Positions 43,043 to 49,205 of a DNA stretch of 49,205 nt are shown here, one piece after another. The notes below the pieces were generated by a model. It saw only the letters and a list, made by a program, of their open reading frames with translations. It did no database searches and had not been told where the DNA came from. Made by a program: the position numbers and the translations under genes. Origin of the DNA: Flavobacteriales bacterium UBA3376 (GTDB lineage: Bacteria > Bacteroidota > Bacteroidia > Flavobacteriales > Weeksellaceae); contig DEQC01000058.1 of NCBI GenBank assembly GCA_002359055.1, positions 6,749 through 55,953 of the forward strand, in the 5' to 3' direction. Positions within the stretch are counted from its first letter, which is position 1. The number at the start of each line of letters is the position of its first letter.

Positions 43043-43056
43043 TAAATAGGGGGATT
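43043..43056 (-). repeat. C5 motif AATCCCCCTATTTA, copy 1 (csgA 3' UTR)
   Basis: The 14-mer, read on the minus strand, also occurs at the csgG start codon (41407-41394). Its AATCCCCCTA core occurs again on the plus strand at 43988-43997 in the CsgD-like leader. This copy lies between csgA and the intercistronic hairpin. Confidence 0.55.
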
Positions 43057-43071
43057 AAGCTGAACTTCAAA

Positions 43072-43791
43072 TTAGTGTTGAGCAACAGTTGCTGAGTTAC
43101 CGATACCCATTTGAGTTACTACAGAACCATTAAAGGCACCAACTTGTGATACTTCAGCATAGTTAGCAATTCCAGTTTGGTCAGTCAAAGAAACATTCAT
43201 TAAACCTGCTTGATCTACATAAGATACGTTGCTAATTCCAACTTGCTCTTGAGCAGAAATGTTAATGAATCCAACTTGAGTAACTCCAGCTACGTTAGAG
43301 ATTCCAGTTTGATCTTGCATAGCAAAGTTACCTGCCCCTAATTGAATTACTGTACCACTATTGCTAATTCCAACTTGTGATTGTGAAGCAGTGTTAAATG
43401 CTCCAATTTGGAAATTTTCAGCGTAGTTTGAGATACCTACTTGCGTCTGTTCACTTGTGTTTGAATCACCTAACTGTAGGCTGAATGCGCTATTCGCAAT
43501 TCCTGTTTGATCAGATGTATGCATGTTATCATCACCAATTTGGTAAGAAGTTGATGTGTTGCTAATTCCAACTGCAGATGAATAGTTTTCGTTTCCGTCA
43601 CCAAATTGAATTACTTCTGAAAAGTTAGAAATCCCTAAGTGGTCAACTTCACTATAGTTGAAGTTACCTTCTTGATCAACAAAAGCACTGTTGTTAATAC
43701 CCATCTGGTCAACATCGCTAAAGTTACCTACTTGTCCAAATGCTACTGCAGCTCCAAAACAAACTGCAACGCTTAAAAATAAATTTTTCAT
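43072..43791 (-). CDS. csgA: Major curlin CsgA
   Basis: This is the amyloid subunit of curli fibres, secreted through CsgG. The ATG at 43791 starts a signal peptide (MKNLFLSVAVCFGAAVAFG). An in-frame ATG at 43851 is upstream of the -33/-7 promoter and is rejected. From residue 28 to 236 the protein is 19 consecutive 11-residue units with no gap, pattern x-Q-x-G-x-x-N-x4. Gly and Asn are present in all 19 and Gln in 17. Two units make a 22-residue strand-turn-strand, so the fibre core has about 9.5 repeats, against five in E. coli. It is the first gene of the operon. Confidence 0.93.
   Translation of the reverse strand: MKNLFLSVAVCFGAAVAFGQVGNFSDVDQMGINNSAFVDQEGNFNYSEVDHLGISNFSEVIQFGDGNENYSSAVGISNTSTSYQIGDDNMHTSDQTGIANSAFSLQLGDSNTSEQTQVGISNYAENFQIGAFNTASQSQVGISNSGTVIQLGAGNFAMQDQTGISNVAGVTQVGFINISAQEQVGISNVSYVDQAGLMNVSLTDQTGIANYAEVSQVGAFNGSVVTQMGIGNSATVAQH
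43084..43710 (-). repeat. 33-bp tandem repeat array encoding curlin units
   Basis: Nineteen 33-bp units in frame (627 bp) encode the 11-residue curlin motif. The DNA units are diverged, so the periodicity is clearest at protein level. Confidence 0.8.
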
Positions 43792-43817
43792 GATATATAA
43801 AATTTTAGTTAGTGATA

Positions 43818-43847
43818 CAAATGTAGGTGGAGATGAAAATAAATCAA
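43818..43847 (-). promoter_or_regulatory. Promoter of the curli operon
   Basis: The minus strand reads TTG (43847-43845), 19 bases, then TACATTTG (43825-43818). It is a full TTG / TAnnTTTG match about 27 bases before the csgA ATG. Confidence 0.68.
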
Positions 43848-43915
43848 TCACGGAAAATAGTGATATATCCTAATTACTGCTTTTTTGCGATATATTTTTT
43901 AATGAGTTTATACCA

Positions 43916-43923
43916 TATATTTG
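43916..43923 (+). promoter_or_regulatory. -7 box of the CsgD-like gene
   Basis: TATATTTG matches TAnnTTTG and implies a leader of about 95 bases before the ATG at 44027. It is divergent from the curli promoter. A TTG lies 28 bases upstream, too far for a standard -33. Confidence 0.45.
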
Positions 43924-44026
43924 GATAAGAAAAATAAAAATCTTAATTTTATGAAATAATATATAATAGAATGCTTATGTAATATTAAATCCCCCTAAAC
44001 TAACTCTATTAAAAAACCTTACACCT

Positions 44027-44737
44027 ATGAAAAAAACTATTAAGCTCTATTTAGCTATGGAGAGTTATCTTGTAGCAAAAGGATTTGATAGCCATATCAA
44101 TTCAAGCTTAAAAGACGAAAACTACGAAATTGAATCTTTAATCGTCAATGAAAAAGAAGATTTATCCGAAATTTCATTTGCCGAAATCCCAGAAACACAA
44201 AACATTTTAATTTTTGACTGCTCGCTTATCAAAGCACAAAACAAATTGTTTATCTATAATTTGTTGAAGTCATATCAAAAACTCAAAGTCATAGTCTTGG
44301 CCAAAACTTTTGATTATTCTGAAATTAAAATGTTATTCAATATTGGTATTATGGGAGTAATTGATGAGAAAATTTCACCCAATGACTTCTTAAATGTTTT
44401 TCAAACTGTACTCAATGGCGGAAAAGCAACATCTGCCGCTATAAAAAACAATATTATAGAAAAGTACTGCCAAAAAGAAAAAATTGAAATCAATCAAAAT
44501 TTCCAATACGAAGAAGTAAATTATGCTCGGGAAATTTTTTCATTAACCGAAAGAGAAAAAGAAGTCTTGAACCTGATTTGCAATGGCAAAAATACAAGGG
44601 AAATTTCTGAACAACTATTTATTAGCACTCATACCGCTGAAACTCACAGAAGACACCTATTAGGAAAATTAGACGTGAAAAATACAGCTGAAATGGTGAA
44701 AATAGCTGTGTTGAATAAATTAATACCTATCAATTAA
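44027..44737 (+). CDS. CsgD-like LuxR-type response regulator
   Basis: This is a 236-residue regulator with a receiver-like N-terminus (about 1-130) and a LuxR DNA-binding domain (about 170-232: LTEREKEVLNLICNGKNT, then ISTHTAETHRRHLLGKL). The receiver is degenerate: the usual acidic pair near the start is replaced by AME in LYLAMESYLVAKG, although an Asp remains in LIFDCSLI. Phosphorylation is therefore doubtful, as in E. coli CsgD. The gene is divergent from csgA and separated by 235 bp with promoters facing both ways, the usual place for the curli activator. A long C-rich leader and a terminator flank it. Confidence 0.85.
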   Translation: MKKTIKLYLAMESYLVAKGFDSHINSSLKDENYEIESLIVNEKEDLSEISFAEIPETQNILIFDCSLIKAQNKLFIYNLLKSYQKLKVIVLAKTFDYSEIKMLFNIGIMGVIDEKISPNDFLNVFQTVLNGGKATSAAIKNNIIEKYCQKEKIEINQNFQYEEVNYAREIFSLTEREKEVLNLICNGKNTREISEQLFISTHTAETHRRHLLGKLDVKNTAEMVKIAVLNKLIPIN

Positions 44738-44750
44738 AAAAAATAAACTA

Positions 44751-44787
44751 AAAAAAATCCGTCTTAAATATTAAGACGGATTTTTTT
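44751..44787. terminator. Bidirectional terminator
   Basis: A 17-bp perfect stem (44751-44767 with 44771-44787, loop ata) includes A7 and T7 ends. It separates the CsgD-like gene from convergent hppD. Confidence 0.9.
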
Positions 44788-44803
44788 ATATTCATTCCGA
44801 TAC

Positions 44804-45964
44804 TTATAAAGTACCTCTTTTCTCTTGTTCTCTTTCAATCGACTCAAATAAAGCCTTGAAGTTTCCAGCACCAAATCCTCTTGCACCCATTCTTTGAATG
44901 ATTTCATAGAATAGAGTAGGACGATCCTCAACTGGTTTGGTGAAAATCTGAAGTAAATAACCTTCCTCATCAGCATCAATCATAATACCTAATTTCTGTA
45001 GTTCATTGATGTCTTCTTTAAATTTATGCATATGATCCTTTAAACGATCCGGAATTGCATCATAATACGCTTGAGGTGGCTGTGATAAAAATTCTACTCC
45101 ACGTGATTTCAAATCAGCAACTGTCTGTATGATATCATCTGTAGCTACTGCAATGTGCTGTACGCCTTCACCTTCATAGAAATCTAAATATTCTTCAACT
45201 TGAGATTTCTTTTTACCTTCCGCTGGCTCGTTGATAGGGAACTTAATTCTTCCATTATCATTCGCCATAACTTTTGACATCAATGCTGAATATTCAGTAT
45301 GAATTTGCTTATCATCAAATGACAAGAAGTTTACAAAGCCCATTACATCTTCAAACCATTTTACCCAAACATTCATCTGATTCCAACCAACATTACCAAC
45401 CATATGGTCAATGTATTTTAATCCAACAGGCGATGGGTTATAATCTGATTCCCATTTTTCATAACCTGGCATGAAAATTCCATTGTAGTTCTTTCTCTCT
45501 GTAAACATAAATACAGTTTCACCATAAGTGTGAATACCCGCTTGGACAATTTCACCATGCTCATCTGAAGTCACCTTAGGTTCCATGAATGATTTCGCAC
45601 CTCTTTTAGTGGTTTCTTCATAAGCTTTGCGAGCATCCTCAACCCACAATGCAATTACCTTAACTCCATCTCCATGCTTTTTTACATGCTCTCCAATCGG
45701 AGATTCTGAATTCAATGCAGTGGTCAAAACCAAACGGATTTTTCCTTGCTTCAATACATAAGAAGCTCGGTCTTGTAATCCAGTTTCCAGGCCAGCATAT
45801 GCTTCCGATTGAAACCCAAAAGCTGTTTTATAATAGTGTGCCGATTGCTTAGCATTTCCAACATAGAACTCTACATAATCAGTTCCCAAAATTGGTAAAA
45901 AATCTTGTGCGCCTTCAAATATTTTCTCTAAGCCAAATTCAACGTTTTTTAATTCTTCTGACAT
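44804..45964 (-). CDS. hppD: 4-Hydroxyphenylpyruvate dioxygenase
   Basis: HppD converts 4-hydroxyphenylpyruvate to homogentisate in tyrosine breakdown. The 386-residue protein has two vicinal-oxygen-chelate halves. The iron ligands appear as His in KYIDHMVGNV, His in VQHIAVATDDI and Glu near RPTLFYEIIQRMG. The C-terminal GFGAGNFKALFESIEREQ is a family hallmark. Homogentisate dioxygenase is not in the window. The leader of about 120 bases contains a 20-bp dyad and a small GC-richer hairpin. Monocistronic behaviour is suggested by a TATATTTG box upstream. Confidence 0.96.
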   Translation of the reverse strand: MSEELKNVEFGLEKIFEGAQDFLPILGTDYVEFYVGNAKQSAHYYKTAFGFQSEAYAGLETGLQDRASYVLKQGKIRLVLTTALNSESPIGEHVKKHGDGVKVIALWVEDARKAYEETTKRGAKSFMEPKVTSDEHGEIVQAGIHTYGETVFMFTERKNYNGIFMPGYEKWESDYNPSPVGLKYIDHMVGNVGWNQMNVWVKWFEDVMGFVNFLSFDDKQIHTEYSALMSKVMANDNGRIKFPINEPAEGKKKSQVEEYLDFYEGEGVQHIAVATDDIIQTVADLKSRGVEFLSQPPQAYYDAIPDRLKDHMHKFKEDINELQKLGIMIDADEEGYLLQIFTKPVEDRPTLFYEIIQRMGARGFGAGNFKALFESIEREQEKRGTL

Positions 45965-46013
45965 GATTTAATTGTTTTAAATTATATAATTAATATGAAA
46001 TAAGTATTGCTCG

Positions 46014-46033
46014 TAGATAATTCAAATTATCTA
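46014..46033. repeat. Perfect dyad in the hppD leader
   Basis: The sequence tagataatt ca aattatcta is a perfect 9+2+9 inverted repeat 50 bases before the hppD ATG. It could be an operator or a leader hairpin. Confidence 0.6.
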
Positions 46034-46091
46034 AATTTCACCACATGGCACGGTGTAATACGGAAAGTAATCTTTGATTGATCATATCTTT

Positions 46092-46099
46092 CAAATATA
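46092..46099 (-). promoter_or_regulatory. -7 box of hppD
   Basis: The minus strand reads TATATTTG, matching TAnnTTTG. At the standard distance upstream the sequence is TTT, not TTG. It predicts a leader of about 120 bases. Confidence 0.42.
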
Positions 46100-46126
46100 C
46101 AAACAAATATGAATCTGTAAAATTTC

Positions 46127-47176
46127 TTATTTCGAAAAATGCGATGGAAATGCCTTTTTAGGATTCCAACCTAAAATGTTCAATAAAATCCATGATTTTA
46201 AAAAACCGAATCCATAAGCTGTAAATTGTATGAAAGTAGTAACCAAAGATAGTAAACCTACTTTCAAACTTTTGTTTTGAATACTCGATACAATTAAAAT
46301 TGCAGCAAAATATATCGCATAAATTAAACTCAAAGCATATCCTAAACCAATTAAAATATCATTCAATCTTCCATTTTGATTAAATAATGGAAACTGTAAA
46401 ACAATTAAAAATGAAATTATCATTCCCAATGAAAACAAGCTTGGAAACCAAAAAGTTAAACTATTGTATTTGGGATGTCGTTGATTCAAAATTGGCCGAG
46501 CAACACCAAAATTATATACTTGCCTGAAAAATTTCTTTAATGAACTTCTTCTTTTATGGTAAACCTTGGCTTCATATATCAATTGAGTTTCAAATCCATT
46601 TTCCCAAAGCGTCATACTTAAATCTGGATCTTCACCTATCCTTAATTCACCAAATCCATTCGTTTTCTCAAACGCTTTCTTACTGATTCCCATATTGAAA
46701 CTTCTGGGCTGAAATTTAGTCACGCTTTTTTTTCTACCACGAATTCCTCCGGTAGTCAATACAGAAGTCATTGAAAAGGATATGGCTTTTTGTAAACTTG
46801 AAAAATTTTTACTCGAATCATCCGGTCCTCCAAATGCATCCGTATAATTTTCATTCAAACGATTCCTTACAATTTCAATATAATTTTCAGGAACTATGGT
46901 GTCAGAATCCAAAAAAATAAAATAATTCCCATGGGCACGCTTCATTCCGAAATTCCTTGTTAAAGCTGGGCCTGAATTTTCCTTGAAATAATACTTTATA
47001 TCTAATTTATTTTTAAAACTATCAACCACTGCAGAAAGTGGAGTAGGAGAACCATCATCTATCACCAAGACTTCGAATGCTGAATCCGTTTGTTGAGTCA
47101 AACTATTCAACAATTCCTTCAACTCTTCCTCGCGTTCATAAATTGCTATTATAATTGAAAAATGAAGTGGTTCCAA
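46127..47176 (-). CDS. Family 2 glycosyltransferase with C-terminal membrane helices (TTG start)
   Basis: The 349-residue protein has a GT-A domain (about 1-225) with FSIIIAIYEREEEL, VLVIDDGSPTP, ENSGPALTRNFGMKRA and the DxD in FLDSDTIVPENY. Then come GIRGRKKSVTKFQPRSFN, the acidic GEDPDLSMTLW, and three or so C-terminal membrane helices (about 245-340). The start is decided by the sequence: an in-frame stop lies one codon upstream of TTG 47176, and no ATG exists before the GT fold begins. It lies downstream of aspS, past its terminator. The acceptor is unknown; surface glycan or glycolipid synthesis is likely. Confidence 0.85.
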   Translation of the reverse strand: MEPLHFSIIIAIYEREEELKELLNSLTQQTDSAFEVLVIDDGSPTPLSAVVDSFKNKLDIKYYFKENSGPALTRNFGMKRAHGNYFIFLDSDTIVPENYIEIVRNRLNENYTDAFGGPDDSSKNFSSLQKAISFSMTSVLTTGGIRGRKKSVTKFQPRSFNMGISKKAFEKTNGFGELRIGEDPDLSMTLWENGFETQLIYEAKVYHKRRSSLKKFFRQVYNFGVARPILNQRHPKYNSLTFWFPSLFSLGMIISFLIVLQFPLFNQNGRLNDILIGLGYALSLIYAIYFAAILIVSSIQNKSLKVGLLSLVTTFIQFTAYGFGFLKSWILLNILGWNPKKAFPSHFSK

Positions 47177-47255
47177 AATTTAAATTTCCAACAAATTAAC
47201 TCGAAATTTAATCAGTAAACAATTAAAACTAAAATTTGAATCAAATTCTATTCAT

Positions 47256-47302
47256 AAAAAAAATCAATTGATAAGAACTAAATCCTCTCAATTGATTTTT
47301 TT
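47256..47302 (-). terminator. Terminator of aspS
   Basis: A 15-bp stem (aaaaaaatcaattga at 47257-47271 with tcaattgattttttt at 47288-47302) has a 16-base loop and ends in a T run on the minus strand, 28 bases after the aspS stop. Confidence 0.82.
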
Positions 47303-47329
47303 AAATATTTTCTAATAGATTTTACTCAA

Positions 47330-49078
47330 TTATTTTTTCAAACTGATTTCCAATTCATCCAATTGACTTTGATCAATAGGCGAAGGAGCATCAATCATAA
47401 TATCTCTACCTGAATTGTTTTTAGGGAAAGCGATGTAATCTCTAATCGTTTCACTTCCATCTAAAATAGAAACCAATCGGTCAAAACCAAAAGCCAAACC
47501 ACCATGTGGAGGCGCTCCATATTGGAAAGCATTCATCAAGAAACCGAATTGTTCTTCAGCTTCTTCTTTGGTAAATCCTAAAAGTTCGAACATTTGAGCT
47601 TGAAGTTTTTGATCGTGAATTCTAATCGATCCACCACCGATTTCATTTCCATTCAAAACCATATCATAAGCATTGGCACGAACTTCTCCTGGATTGGTTT
47701 TCAATTTATCGATGTCCTCAGGTTTAGGCGCAGTAAATGGATGATGCATCGCATACCATCTATTGGTTTCCTCATCCCATTCCAACAATGGAAAATCTAC
47801 TACCCACAATGGTGCAAATTCATCAGGTTTTCTTAAACCTAACCTTTCGGCCAACTCCATTCTAAGCTCGCTCAATTGTCCACGAACTTCATCGGCATCT
47901 CCAGCCATGATCAACATCAAATCATCTTTCTGAGCACCCATTCTCTCAGCAACTTCAGCAAAATCTTCTTGAGAATAGAATTTATCGGCTGAAGATTTGA
48001 ACTTTCCATCGCCTTCAACTCTTACCCAAACAAACCCTCTCGCACCTATTTGAGGTCTTTGAACCCATTCCAATAAACGATCGATGTCTTTTCTACTGTA
48101 TGAATTCAAAGTTGGAGCAGAGATTCCTACTACTAATTCTTCTTTATCAAAAACCATAAAATCCTTGCCTTGAAGTAAATCATTTAATTCATGAAACTCC
48201 ATCCCAAAACGAATGTCTGGTTTGTCGTTTCCATATCTTCTCATGGCTTCTTCGTAAGTAATTCTTGGAAATTCATCAATTTCTACACCGTGAACTGATT
48301 TCAATAATTTCTTTACCAAACCTTCAAAAATATTCAAGATGTCTTCTTGTTCGACAAAAGCCATTTCACAATCAATTTGTGTAAACTCTGGTTGTCTATC
48401 GGCTCTTAAATCCTCATCTCTAAAACACTTTACGATTTGAAAATATTTATCCATACCTCCCACCATTAATAATTGTTTGAAGGTTTGAGGCGATTGAGGA
48501 AGTGCATAGAATTGACCTGGATTCATTCTCGAAGGAACCACGAAATCTCGTGCTCCTTCTGGTGTAGATTTAATCAAAACAGGTGTTTCTACTTCTATAA
48601 AATCTCTTTCAGAAAGATAATTTCTTACTTCTTGAGCTATTTTATGTCTAAAAATTAATTTGTCTTTTACCGGATTTCTTCTGATATCCAAATAGCGGTA
48701 TTGCATTCTCAATTCTTCACCACCATCAGTTTCATTTTCGATGGTAAAAGGAGGTAGCTTGGATTCGTTGAGAATTTCAAGAGATTCAACTAAAATCTCA
48801 ATATCTCCTGTAGGAATATTTTTATTTTTAGATTCTCTTTCGATTACGGTACCACTGATTTTTATGACAAACTCTCTACCTAATTTTTGTGCAGTTTCAA
48901 ACAAAGCTTTATCAGAGCGTTGCTCATCTAAGATTAATTGGGTTACACCATATCTATCGCGTAAATCTATCCAAATCATGAAACCTTTGTCTCGGATGAC
49001 GGATACCCAACCACTTAATGTAACTTTCTCGTTTAAATTATCTAAATTTAATTCTCCACAAGTATGTGTTCTGAACAT
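47330..49078 (-). CDS. aspS: Aspartyl-tRNA synthetase
   Basis: AspS charges tRNA-Asp. The 582-residue class II synthetase has the N-terminal OB anticodon-binding domain (about 1-110, starting MFRTHTCGELN). Motif 2 is CFRDEDLRADRQPEFTQID and motif 3 is GGLAFGFDRLVSILDG. The bacterial insertion domain (about 300-400) is present. It has a good -33/-7 promoter and a terminator, so it is a single-gene unit. Sequence does not show clearly whether it also charges tRNA-Asn. Confidence 0.98.
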   Translation of the reverse strand: MFRTHTCGELNLDNLNEKVTLSGWVSVIRDKGFMIWIDLRDRYGVTQLILDEQRSDKALFETAQKLGREFVIKISGTVIERESKNKNIPTGDIEILVESLEILNESKLPPFTIENETDGGEELRMQYRYLDIRRNPVKDKLIFRHKIAQEVRNYLSERDFIEVETPVLIKSTPEGARDFVVPSRMNPGQFYALPQSPQTFKQLLMVGGMDKYFQIVKCFRDEDLRADRQPEFTQIDCEMAFVEQEDILNIFEGLVKKLLKSVHGVEIDEFPRITYEEAMRRYGNDKPDIRFGMEFHELNDLLQGKDFMVFDKEELVVGISAPTLNSYSRKDIDRLLEWVQRPQIGARGFVWVRVEGDGKFKSSADKFYSQEDFAEVAERMGAQKDDLMLIMAGDADEVRGQLSELRMELAERLGLRKPDEFAPLWVVDFPLLEWDEETNRWYAMHHPFTAPKPEDIDKLKTNPGEVRANAYDMVLNGNEIGGGSIRIHDQKLQAQMFELLGFTKEEAEEQFGFLMNAFQYGAPPHGGLAFGFDRLVSILDGSETIRDYIAFPKNNSGRDIMIDAPSPIDQSQLDELEISLKK

Positions 49079-49096
49079 TTCTTAAAAATTTGATTG

Positions 49097-49128
49097 CAAA
49101 GTTAACCTTTAGAAATCAGAAGAGGCAA
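49097..49128 (-). promoter_or_regulatory. Promoter of aspS
   Basis: The minus strand reads TTG (49128-49126), 21 bases, then TAACTTTG (49104-49097). It is a full TTG / TAnnTTTG match about 18 bases before the aspS ATG. The remaining bases to the right edge show no gene. Confidence 0.6.
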
Positions 49129-49205
49129 AGAAGATGTGAGATTTTTTAAACTTTTGAAACATATTTTTTGAAATTCTTAGACTTAAAACTTTAAAATGTT
49201 TATTT

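Noticed and set aside
43084..43710. Regular direct repeats that could suggest a CRISPR array
   Set aside because: The 33-bp period has no spacers and is fully in frame with the curlin gene; it encodes the 11-residue amyloid unit.
43792..43851. Longer CsgA starting at 43851
   Set aside because: It would begin upstream of the -33/-7 boxes and would bury the signal peptide behind 20 unrelated residues.
44764..44979. Short minus-strand frame overlapping the 3' end of hppD
   Set aside because: It runs through the terminator and overlaps conserved HppD sequence in another frame.
1..49205. tRNA, rRNA, insertion sequences, prophage or integrase genes
   Set aside because: Reading both strands gave no cloverleaf-like GC-rich segment, no transposase or integrase motif and no terminal repeats; gene content and codon use look uniformly chromosomal.

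Overview
The window is chromosomal DNA from a member of the Bacteroidota, most likely a low-GC flavobacterium. Supporting signs are the AT-rich codon use, weak Shine-Dalgarno signals, many upstream TAnnTTTG (-7) boxes sometimes paired with a TTG (-33) box, a type IX secretion sorting domain, an S46 dipeptidyl-peptidase, a SAM-II riboswitch and a Bacteroidota-type curli locus. I see no tRNA, rRNA, insertion sequence, phage gene or CRISPR array. Coding density is high and no gene-free stretch exceeds 300 bases. Layout, left to right. 1-6347: recC (cut by the left edge) and recB, for double-strand break repair. 6425-10927 (minus): accA, ffh, and a tight xseA-xseB-mutT operon. 11082-20070: peptide and housekeeping genes, namely an aminopeptidase P, a DPP11-type S46 peptidase, a Pmp3-like protein overlapping lipB, an M28 peptidase, an NAD(P)-binding protein, an SLC10A7-like transporter and a three-domain Nfu protein. 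20132-29072: gamma-carbonic anhydrase, a beta-lactamase-fold hydrolase, a fructosamine kinase, DUF2853, a degenerate DHFR-fold protein, oligopeptidase B, transaldolase/FSA and a DUF4197 lipoprotein. 29104-31110: a T9SS type-B cargo protein. 31316-35100 (plus): a three-gene cluster encoding a HEAT-like membrane protein, a processive family-2 glycosyltransferase and a YaiO-type outer-membrane barrel. I read it as a compact exopolysaccharide synthesis and export system. 35160-38416: methionine metabolism, namely metK with its own promoter and a SAM-II riboswitch, a methionine gamma-lyase-like enzyme, and a divergent Lrp/AsnC regulator. 38542-44737: a complete curli (functional amyloid) locus, with a divergent CsgD-like LuxR regulator facing csgA, csgB-like, csgE, csgF, csgG and a multidomain lipoprotein. 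44804-49078: hppD, a glycosyltransferase and aspS. The most interesting part is 31-45 kb. Two matrix systems, polysaccharide and amyloid, sit about 3.5 kb apart around the SAM cluster. A glycosyltransferase gene in one and the regulator gene in the other share a C-rich, G-poor leader. The curli locus has several departures from the E. coli plan: CsgE carries a CsgH-like domain, CsgG carries a C-terminal beta-barrel, the curlin is built from 19 gapless 11-residue units, and the csgA-csgB gap holds a large hairpin whose G-rich loop is complementary to C5 tracts elsewhere in the locus.
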